From the NCBI GenBank assembly GCA_021292165.1, contig CM037878.1, positions 235,381,546 through 235,445,545 on the forward strand: 64,000 nucleotides of DNA, in the 5' to 3' direction. A program made the position numbers and the translations under genes. This DNA is from Shinisaurus crocodilurus. Lineage: Eukaryota; Chordata; Lepidosauria; Squamata; Shinisauridae. Under the pieces are notes generated by a model. That model did not search any database. It saw only the letters and a list, made by a program, of their open reading frames with translations, and had not been told where the DNA came from. Shown piece after piece: positions 55,609-64,000 of the stretch (within the stretch, counting starts at the first letter, position 1; every line of letters starts with the position of its first letter).

Positions 55609-55776
55609 TGTGGCTTATGCTGGCTCAGCTTGTCTGAGCGTGGAAAGCTAAGCAGGGTCAGGCCTGGTTATTACTTGGATGGGAGACCCCTCCTCTAGTT
55701 TCCTGCATTGAGCAGGGGGTTGGACTCGATAGCCTTGTAGGCTCCTTCCAACTCTATGATCTATGAAATCTATGAA
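55609..55776 (+). mobile_element. 5S-rRNA-derived SINE with CR1 tail
   Basis: The most complete copy: 5S-like AAGCTAAGCAGGGTCAGGCC and ACTTGGATGGGAGACC, the CTCTAGTTTCCTGCATTGAG bridge, GGGGGTTGGACTCGATAG, CTCCTTCCAACTCTATGA, and a tail of CTATGAAAT units. Confidence 0.88.
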
Positions 55777-57632
55777 AGCTTCCAAAACCTGTGAGCTATG
55801 AATTGGCAGCATGAAGCAGTTTCAAAGAGAGTTCAGGTGACTATCATACCGATAGTCAAGCTTCTTGAAGGGAGTTTTGATTTTATTTCAGACTCTTGAA
55901 GCCTATAGGCCCCTCCTTCCTCTAATACCTTACAAGGGAGAGAATAGAAACCTTCCAAGCCTCCTTTGCCTCTTTTTCTTTCCCTCTTCAATGGAACTGT
56001 TTGGCATTGGAAGAAAGGCAAAATCTATGTTCAGTGTTTGCCTGGACATGTGAGGCTAAAAGTGGGGATTGGGCATAGGGGCATGCACACTTTCCCCACC
56101 CCAACATCCCCCATACCTGTCCATCTGATAAATGACCTTTGTTCATTTAGTGTGGAAGTCTGAATGAGGCTTCTATGCATGTTTGCATACTCTCCACACA
56201 GCCTTATCAGAGTTCCTGATTGCACAGAAGCTTCTAAGCCCAACATTCTTAGAATTGCCCCCCCCCACACACACACACACACACACTCACTTCAGACCTT
56301 CCTGCTGAATGAATTTGTCTCCACCCTCTACTCACCTTTAGCCCATGCAAGTTTAGGCAAATGTCTGAAAAGGGCTCCTATAAAATACAAGTGAAACTCC
56401 CACCCCTTCTGTCTCAGTAAGTTAGCGCATTCATATCTCTCCCCACTTTTTGAACAACTTCAATGGTGCAAATCATAGAGGCTTTGCTTATTGCTCACAC
56501 ATGAGTTCAGCTACCAGTTCATGCAGTTAGTGCCTTCATGTGATCCTGGTTGAGCCAGAAGCTCACCATCAGCCTTGTATAGAGGGATGGATGGACATGG
56601 GATGTTCAAGCTCATTGGGGTTCTCCAAATTCCTTCTCAAAACTTAGTTCACCTAGTTTGCATTCCCAAATGCAAGCATTTTTATTTATTTTTTACTGGG
56701 AAAATGCATATTTTTAGAAGTGTGCATCCAAAATGTACACTTTCCCCCATTCGGTAAAGTGTGGGAAATATGCATCTTTCAAACAGGCTCACAAGTTTGG
56801 AAACGTGCAAACATTTTCTCCAAAAATGTGCACACCTTCACATTCAGGGTTGTGAACGGGACTTGTTGAACTGTTTTGCAAACACAAATAAAATTCTTGT
56901 ACTTCCCTACCTGTATATGCCCAGACACAACCATATGGGCTGTGGCCAATAGCTGTATTTATCATCCCTGACATATAGATGAATGATGGATGTATAGTTA
57001 ATTCAAATAACAAGGTGTTATGGATAACTGAAGTTCATACAATCATGTAGAACTATTGTATAATTAACTATGAAGAGTAGCAGTAGGAAATTTAGCTCTT
57101 GCTACTCTCACTGCTATTGGCAGATTGATTATGTATATATAATTCCCTTGATGTTCATGCAGTATCTTTGTATTTGGGCTTATTCATTAAAGACCCTGCC
57201 TACGGTAGCCATAACTCACCAAAGGAATTATGCATTTGATTATAATTTAAGGATCTGAGCTACAACTTCAAAGGGTGTAGTTATATATTTAACTACTTTC
57301 CTGAATCAGAGTGAGGCAGATCAGAACGTTACAGGATTGGCCTCAAGAAAGTATAAGACTAACAGCGGCAAAGTGATTTTCATGGATACAATTTGATGTT
57401 TATACTGGAATCACTTTCACTAAGCCTTCCTTTTGTTGGAGAGATCAAACTTTTGGAGTAATCAGATGATTTTCTTGTATTTTGTTTCATCTCCCCCCCA
57501 CCAATAATAATTCTGGCTCAGATCCAAATACCATTGTGCCCAATGTTTTGGGCATGACTAATGTGATTTTTTAAAAAGAAAAACATAAATAAAAAATAAT
57601 AATTTTGATTTTTTTTCCCCAGAAGACCCCCA
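55777..57632. other. Stretch without a supported gene
   Basis: Includes a short CA microsatellite at 56266-56286. ORFs up to 83 codons, no domain. AT-rich after 56900. Confidence 0.5.
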
Positions 57633-57640
57633 TGCTATAT

Positions 57641-57787
57641 CAGGGATGGGGACTCGGACTCGAGGACTCGACTCGTGAGTCGGACTGAGTCCCCCCTCTG
57701 ACTCGACTCGGACTCGAGTCCCAATATTTTTAATGGGACTCGAGACTCGACTCAGGACTCGAGACCAAGGACTCTTCAATATCCCTG
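57641..57787. repeat. Miniature hAT unit at the left end
   Basis: The first 147 bp run from CAGGGATGGGGACTCGG to GACCAAGGACTCTTCAATATCCCTG. The latter matches the right terminus of the whole element at 58598-58629 with one change (CAATATCC versus CAACATCC). It therefore looks like a complete MITE whose left end doubles as the left end of the larger element. Confidence 0.8.
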
Positions 57788-57936
57788 GGATGTGCCAGAA
57801 GGAGTGGAGAGGAGCATGATTGCCGGCGAAGAGCGCATGGAAGCGAGGTGTGCCGCTGTTCAGCCACTATGGATGGCTACCAGGAGTGCAGCCCCAACAG
57901 TGTGTCAAGATTTATTTTGATTGATGTGTTGCGTAC

Positions 57937-58122
57937 TTGGGAGAGGACCTGAGATTACTCTGTGTGGCTGCTCTGAGTGAGTTTCTGGTTCCAGCAAGTT
58001 CATCACCAGTGGAGCGGGTGTTCAGTGAGGGTGGAATTGTGATGAGATCTCACCGTTCCAGAATGGGGGCCAAACATTTAGAAAAAATCATGTTCCTCAA
58101 ATGCAACATGGATAAGTTTTAG
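57937..58122 (+). pseudogene. hAT transposase C-terminal dimerisation domain
   Basis: 61 codons. Residues about 15-56 read EFLVPASSSPVERVFSEGG, RSRMGAKHLEKIMFLKCN. This is the conserved hAT C-terminal dimerisation motif (PASS-ERVFS-G ... R-R ... FLK-N). The normal transposase is several hundred residues, with a BED zinc finger and catalytic domain upstream; neither is present. The methionine at 57937 is not a true start. Non-functional remnant of the protein that once moved this element. Confidence 0.88.
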
Positions 58123-58637
58123 GAAGTACAGCAAGTTTATTTTTTAAAATCATTTTTCTAAAATGCAACCTTTCAGACATTTTGGGTTTGGCTGCCTCTG
58201 CCTGCCTGTTTGGGGTTCCCAGCCTCCTCTGTCTGCCTGGTCTCTTCTTGAGCAGTTCAACAGTTGAATTGTCCAAGACAAAGGCCTCTGCCTGCCTGCT
58301 TTGGGGTTCCCTGCCTCCTCTGCCTGCCTGGTTGTTTTGGGTTTGTCTGCCTGGTCTGTTCTTGCCAAAATCAGTTGCAGAGTTTTGAAATAAAAAGGCA
58401 CACTGTTGTGCCTAGAATTTATTTAAACCACACATCTGAAGTAGCCTTATTTTGTTGGGAAAACTCCCCATTGATTTTAATAGGGACTCGTGGAGTCAGC
58501 TTTGGGAGTGTCTCGTGACTTGTGACTCGTGAGTCACCATTTTGGACCAAGGACTCGGACTCGAGACTTGGGTCCAAAGACTCATGACTTGACTCGTGAC
58601 TCGAGACCAAGGACTCTTCAACATCCCTGTGCTATAT

Positions 58638-60382
58638 CACAAAGAGCTTTTGAAAGTGTTCTCAATTTCAAAAGTGATTTGCTATGGTGTGTGTGTGTGT
58701 GTGTGTTGCTAACAGCCCTCTTGGGTGTGGAAATGTAGTTGTACATTGCGGGGGGGGGGGGCTCTGGCCTCTAAACATTATCCCAAACTGTTAATAAAAT
58801 CCCTCCAATTCCCCACACCACACACAAGATGGATAAGTTGCTTCCAATATATTTCAACAGTAAAGAAATGCTGAAGAGCTAATAACACGGAAAATATTAG
58901 GACAGCAAGCTGATTCAAAGAACAAATATCTAAACAGAGTTATTTCTCTGTTTGAACATTCAGTGTAAATGCATACTGGGGTGGTTCTAGATGCCTTGAC
59001 ATGTTAGATCTGTTGCTAAAATTAAGAGGTTCAGGGGGGAAAAACCCTCAGCGTATAGTCAAAATGGGAAAGTACCCATTGGAATCTCTCTAGGAGAGAC
59101 TTTTAGTGCTGACAGGAAATGCAGTTTCTTCTAAGTTTGTGATGATGGCCTGCCCGTCTGAGATTAGTCTTCTGCCTTGTAAAAACTCCCATGAATTTGA
59201 AGAGAAGGGATTTGTTATGGCAATCAAAGCTGGTTGTCTTGATTTGTGCACTCCTTGCTTCCTTTTATATTTTGTGTCATATGCTTGCGTTCATGTGTAA
59301 TTTATGCAAAGAAGTTGCTTTCCGTAGTAAATTTGAATATAAAACATTTTTATAGAGGACAAAAGTGAACCAAAAAAAGAAAGAAAGAAAGAAAGAAAGA
59401 AAGGGAAATGGCTGAAAGACAAAAAATTGTACGCTGAAATGATGCAGCAGCAGGATCTCAGAAGGGAAATTGCAGCACTTAAATCTCTCCATCCTAGCAA
59501 ATTTGACAGAATTGCAGAAGACACACAGATGTTATCAAGTGATGATTGTGCTATTAAACAAAGGACAGAAAATATTGAGAATGAGTCAGAGAGAGAGAGA
59601 TGAGATGAGATTGATGCAGAGAAGTTGAGATAAGAAACGAGATGGTTAAACCAGGACCCCAAAATAAACAGAGCAGAAAATAGGATAACCATGCCGAATG
59701 GTTGTCCAACACTAATAGCAATTACATTTGTATTGAAATGAAAATATACTACCAAATTAGGAATAAAGCAGCGGCAAATAATCTGTAAATTACATTTGCC
59801 CTAAGGAACAGCTGCATATTTGGAGACTTGCATTTATCTACTTTGCCAGTTGCAATTATTGAGGCTTACGGGAAAATTAGAAAGGACTTACGAGGTATTG
59901 ATAGTGTAATACTTGGCTGCATCTTGTACTATAGCATCAAAGTATCTAGTTATATCAGTGTCCTAGATCTGTACCTTATCAAATCAGAATGGCTCCCCTG
60001 AGCAAACAGTGCTATGCTGATTTATTATATCAGCTGACGTGTTTGACCTTTATTGCTTTTCAAGAGTCTGAAGATGCAGTCCACTTAACGCTTTTCCTTT
60101 GCAATTGAAATAAATGGGGTTTGCACAGGGAAAACAGAGTTGTCCTTGGTTAGTTTAAAAGCGCGGTAGGGGCATTTTACATGAAGGATGAAGCATGACA
60201 CTATGAAAGCATCTCCATTTGGGGGAGTAATAATTAGAGATGTGTGCAAATGGCCTCTGGAAATTCTCCACCCTATTTGCGGACAGAGATATTGGGGGGA
60301 CAATTTCACTTAAATTCTCCAGGGGGAAGAAGAAAAACTCCAACAATTTCTCATGGGTAGGACTCACCATTGGCATGGCTTG
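58638..60382. other. Stretch without a supported gene
   Basis: Contains GT repeats at 58688-58706, a G-run at 58749-58760 and (GAAA)n at 59379-59403. The 154-codon minus ORF at 59291-59755 runs through the GAAA tract and has no domain. Confidence 0.5.
59379..59403. repeat. (GAAA)n microsatellite
   Basis: About six GAAA units. Confidence 0.9.
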
Positions 60383-60640
60383 TTTTATTTATTTATTTAA
60401 TTTTTATTTTATTTGTTATATTTATACCCCGCTTTTTTTCCTTCAAGGAACACAAGGCGGCTTACATAATCCTCCTCCTCCTCCTCTCCATTTTATCCTC
60501 ACAACAACCCTGTGAGGTAGGTCAGGCTGAGAGTCAGTGACTGGCCCAAAGTCACCCAGTGAGTTTCATGGCCGAGTGGGGATTTGAAACCAGATCTCCC
60601 GAGTCCCAGTCCAACATTCTCACCACAGCAATTGTGTTGG
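60383..60640 (-). mobile_element. MIR-like tRNA-derived SINE
   Basis: Minus-strand copy. The AT tail is at 60383-60425 (longer than in other copies), then the GCGGGGTATAAATATAA-type junction, and the CORE with GTTGTGAGGATAAAATGG in minus reading. The head is partly eroded near 60622-60640. Confidence 0.88.
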
Positions 60641-62999
60641 CCCCCATTCATCATTCTGGGACATGGGGGGGAGGAGAGGGAAGGCAGCCACCACACAAAA
60701 ATGGTGAAGAAAATTTGGAGAAAATTCTGCTAAGTGGCTTTTTATTTCTAGGGTGCTTTTAAAAAAAGAAGAAAAGAAAAGAAACATCTCAGAGCTTCTC
60801 TGAGAAATTTCTTCTGAGAAATCTCAGCTAAGCTGGAGTTGCCAATTTTCAGGGTACAGCACCTTCCTCGTGGTCTTCCAAATTTTAAATTTTATGGATA
60901 CATTTTGTCTTTATGTAGATGCTTATAAGATTGCTACTTCCCTGAAACCCCTGTAGCAGGTGCAAGGTTCAGTAGTGTTGTGTCCAGCTCCAGAGAAGAG
61001 CTGGAGCTAGTGCTATTCCAAAATCTGTTCTTCAATTTCCTGAAAGTTTTCTTCCCTCATTCAAGAGCCTTCCATTTTTTTGCCTCATTTCAGGGTGTTT
61101 TATACTTTATTTTGAATTTCTTTGGGTGGTATTCTTGACCTTACTAATCACTGTGAGGTGGCTGAGGGTGCTGTGTGTGTGTTTTCTTTCTGTTACACAT
61201 CTCTCCATTGCTCTGCAGCCTCCCAGGTTGTCCGTGCTTCCTGATTTGAAAAAGCCCTGTGGGATTATCTCATGATGTCTTCCCCTGGACTTTAATTGAA
61301 GTGTGGGAAGTTAAGGAGGATACAGGCTGCCAAAGAGATGATTGTACAATGTAGGAGAGGACAAGACACCTTCCTCAGCCACCTCATAAATAAGGCAAGC
61401 ACAAGAATACCAAGCCCAGACTATGAGAATTTATCTGATATTTTCTTCTCCTTTCAATTTCTGTTCAAAAGTGATTTCTTTTCTATCAAATTAAATAAGA
61501 ATGGTAAAAAAAATGTGGAAGAATTTTTTGACACAGCACTAGTAATTATACAAAAGTAAATTAATGTCTTTCAGACACTGTGATTGCAAAGAACCCAAGC
61601 ATATGTCTACTTTTAAGATGATATGCAGGTAAAGGAATGATATCCAGGTATAGCTGTTACTGCTCTCTGCTAGATAGTCGTTAACTGTATTATGTGTTAG
61701 CACAGTACTAAATGAAATCAGATGTAATCCTGCATATGTTTATTTATATTTCACTTGGTTATGATTGGTAGCCTGATTAACATAGCATGTGAATGTTTTG
61801 GATATAAGGTCAGTTATTTGAAGGTAGATTCAATAGTTCTTTAAATATGCTGCCTCTCTGTTCAAGTTTGTTTAAACTCTGCAATCACGTACTTTATTAA
61901 AAGGGCTAAACCCCAAGCTTCTAGGATGTTAATGATCTCATGTGGAGCATAAAGCACATTTTCAGCTTTTATCTATTTTTATCAGGAACAGTAAGTTACT
62001 ATCAAGCATTGGCCAACAATAATCTGAATCCATCTGGAGATGAAAGCTGACTCTGCAGGCAAGGAGAATTATAGGTTAAGTAACATGTATGCTGAAGATA
62101 TCATCATACTAATTAAGGATGTGGTTATTCTGCTTGAGTATTTCTAGTCCAGACCTAAAATAATAATAACGCTGGTGTAACTGTCCAGATATGAAGATGA
62201 CTGAACTTGAACCAAAATTTTCTGAATGTTGTTGTTTTCTATTTTGTACTCTTTTCTGTATGGTATGGCAGCAAACTGGAGCTACTCGACACAAAACATT
62301 TTATTTGTAAGGGTAAAAATGTAATGATGACAGGTGGCAATTTTCACCATCTTTCCCTTAAGTCACACTTTTTCAGGTGAGTAGGAAGGTCTTTCTGAAT
62401 CACCCCATCCAAGGGCCCCACAACTCTAAGTGGGTGAGACAAGTAAACTGCAAAGATGATCCATAGCCTGCTCACAGGTCTCACAGACCTGAGCAAGAAG
62501 TCTTGGGATCTCAGTCACCATAAAGCTCACCTAACATCATTCCTACCCGATCATTTCCCACACATCCTTGCCAAATGTGACCCAATTAACAGACAGACCT
62601 GTAGTATTTGTGCCTCCTCACCATTCCCTTAGTGCAGAATAGGTAAAAAGAAAAAAAAAATCCTGCCCACTATGACAATCTGTAGGTCAGAAAAAATATC
62701 CTACTCAGTCCCAAGTGACCAGGTCATCCTGCACTGCTGCCAAGGGAAGACACGTGGGAGCGAGAAATGAAAACAGCCCAAGATCAGGGTGGACAAGACT
62801 TAAGATCTGCCCCTCCAGCATTGATGTGGTGCGTATCCACACATTTCTTCCAACCTAGCCACAACTCTGTCCCCATTTGTAGCCCATCATGGCAGATGGA
62901 ACACCAGCTTAATTATCACCCCCCCCCATGTGGCTGCTATTTGTTGTTTTTTAAATGCACATTAAAAGCAAAGGAACATGTGATATTAGGTCACTGAGT
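60641..62999. other. Stretch without a supported gene
   Basis: AT-rich with an 87-codon ORF at 61296-61559 and a 76-codon ORF at 62767-62997, neither with a domain. An A-run occurs at 62651-62660 and a C-run at 62920-62927. Confidence 0.5.
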
Positions 63000-64000
63000 G
63001 AGTGAAGAGGGAGAGCTAACAGGAGTTTGACAATGGAGGACTCCAGGTGGAAGAGACAAGGAGGTCTAGAAGAAGCTCCACAAGAGGAAGACAAGGAGTT
63101 CTACAGCTGAAGACACAAGGAGAAGAGTGAACCTGAGAGGCCATGTGCTCTGATTGACCATGTGCTCATCTGTGTGGGTTGAAAAGGGGTATGTACTGAA
63201 ATAGCCATGTCCTAAAACAGCTGTTTGATTGCTCATTGTGTGTGATTGGGTTCCTGCTGAGCCAGCAGAGATTGCATCAGTAAATCCACAAAGTACATAT
63301 ATAAGCCAGCCAGTTCCCAGGGATTGAGCAAACAAGGAGAGCTAACAGGATTTTGCCAGCAGAGTTTGTCCCTAAGAAAATTTCCCTATAAGTAAGTGGG
63401 CAGTTTGTGCTTAGAAGGGCCCATCAAATGAGCAGCTAAGGGAATAATAAGAAGGAAGAGCTACTGCACTGATAGTGAAAAAGGAGGACCCACATAGAAG
63501 AGAAAATGGATAGATGTGATTTAGCAGTAGTGTGACCTGCAATATCTGACTTATGTTTGTTTTTTCTGCCTAAGATAACATGGCATACATTAGCAGCAAG
63601 TTCAAGTTGGTTGCATTACTAGAAGAAAAGGTAAGAGGTTTGGAACAGCAAGTGCCCACACACATCAATGTATAAGAGAGGATGAAGAGTTCTTGGACAG
63701 AACATAGGAGGCACTGCAAGGACAACTGCAGGGGGCTACTCAGAAAGAGGAGCAAGATGAATGAAAGGAGGAACAGCCTGCATGGATGACAGTGATACTC
63801 ATGAAGAAGAAATTCAGAACTAGAACTAAGAAACCGCTTTGAGGCTCTTGCAGAAGAGAGTGGCTCAGACTCTTCAGGGAAAGATCTACAGTGGACCTTG
63901 CTAGACAGGATGCAAGATGCCAGAGCCCTACAGAACAGAGGGGATGGAACCACTCCGTGCAGCAAAAAGAAGAGAAGGGTGCTCATGGTTGGTGACTCCC
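63000..64000 (+). mobile_element. 5' region of a CR1-type LINE, cut by the window edge
   Basis: The segment leads into a CR1 ORF1 remnant. The upstream part has two starts of a similar unit: GAGAGCTAACAGGAGTTTG near 63012 and GAGAGCTAACAGGATTTTG near 63336. A TATA-like ACATATATAAGCC lies at 63294-63306. Repeated promoter-like units are reasonable for a LINE 5' UTR, but the exact left boundary is uncertain. Confidence 0.6.
63583..64000 (+). pseudogene. CR1 ORF1 remnant (coiled coil, then esterase start)
   Basis: It starts MAYISSKFKLVALLEEKVRGLEQQ (63583), a short amphipathic helix typical of the CR1 ORF1 N-terminus, then breaks at a stop near 63674. The frame from 63832 to the window end reads NRFEALAEESGSDSS, then a linker, then KKKRRVLMVGDS. 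The GDS motif holds the nucleophile serine of the SGNH-type esterase domain known in CR1 ORF1. Stops occur between the pieces, so it is degraded. The rest of the esterase and ORF2 would lie beyond base 64000. Confidence 0.75.

Larger units (their letters stand above)
57641..58629 (+). mobile_element. hAT DNA transposon, decayed, with 8-bp target duplication
   Basis: 989 bp. Ends CAGGGATG and CATCCCTG, flanked by a perfect 8-bp duplication TGCTATAT (57633-57640 and 58630-58637). Both ends carry dense repeats of ACTCG/CGAGT words. The interior keeps the C-terminal end of a hAT transposase (57937-58122) followed by a region with repeated CTGCCTGCCTG-type words (58185-58360). It is a deletion derivative. 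The first 147 bp are themselves bounded by both terminal types (see 57641-57787). Confidence 0.92.

Overview
This 64 kb window looks like vertebrate nuclear DNA, most likely from a squamate reptile (lizard or snake). The evidence is the mix of transposons: a near full-length L1 LINE, L2 and CR1 LINEs, tRNA-headed MIR-like SINEs, a 5S-rRNA-headed SINE with a CR1 tail, hAT and Tc1/mariner-type MITEs, and LTR remnants. There are also microsatellites. The lineage is inferred from repeats only. I found no host exon, tRNA, rRNA, CRISPR array or bacterial-style operon that I can support, so the window is best read as intergenic or intronic.

Layout. 0-13 kb: mostly AT-rich unique sequence with small MITEs and SINEs (MIR-like at 3.3 and 7.95 kb, tRNA-headed at 4.0 kb, 5S/CR1 at 7.7 kb). 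13.6-24 kb: a GC-richer patch of fold-back elements, including one with an intact 6-bp target-site duplication at 21.77 kb. It also holds a near-identical 195-bp inverted repeat set into SINE sequence at 14.5/15.3 kb, a candidate solo LTR at 17 kb, a diverged tandem repeat at 19.5-20 kb and a 5'-truncated L2 at 22.3-23.4 kb (minus). 24.3-26.7 kb: a 5'-truncated CR1 LINE (minus) with its typical 3' end. 29.1-34.9 kb: a near full-length L1 (minus) with intact ORF1. Its ORF2 is broken only at two homopolymer runs, and its 3' end appears to belong to a different LINE. 37.8-38.4 kb: a mariner-type MITE nested in an older inverted-repeat element; a second copy of the host element at 28.2 kb lacks the insertion and shows the empty site. 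41.2-42.6 kb: two LTR-like units head to tail. 45.3 kb: a hAT MITE with perfect 8-bp target duplication. 46.8-50.4 kb: a near full-length L2 (plus) with several frame breaks. 57.6-58.6 kb: a hAT element with perfect 8-bp target duplication and a surviving transposase C-terminal domain. Right edge: the degraded start of a CR1-type ORF1 (plus), cut by the window end just as its esterase motif begins.

How the parts relate. The repeats form partnerships. The 5S-headed SINE carries a tail nearly matching the 3' end of the CR1 at 24.3 kb, suggesting CR1 machinery mobilised it. The MIR-like SINEs end in an AT-rich tail resembling the L2 3' end. MITEs with CAGGG-type or CAGTGG-type ends and 8-bp duplications fit hAT transposases, of which the 58 kb element is a decayed source-like copy. 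I see no undescribed defence or metabolic system. The most unusual structures are the L1/other-LINE chimera, the recent inverted duplication inside SINEs, and the composite hAT element.
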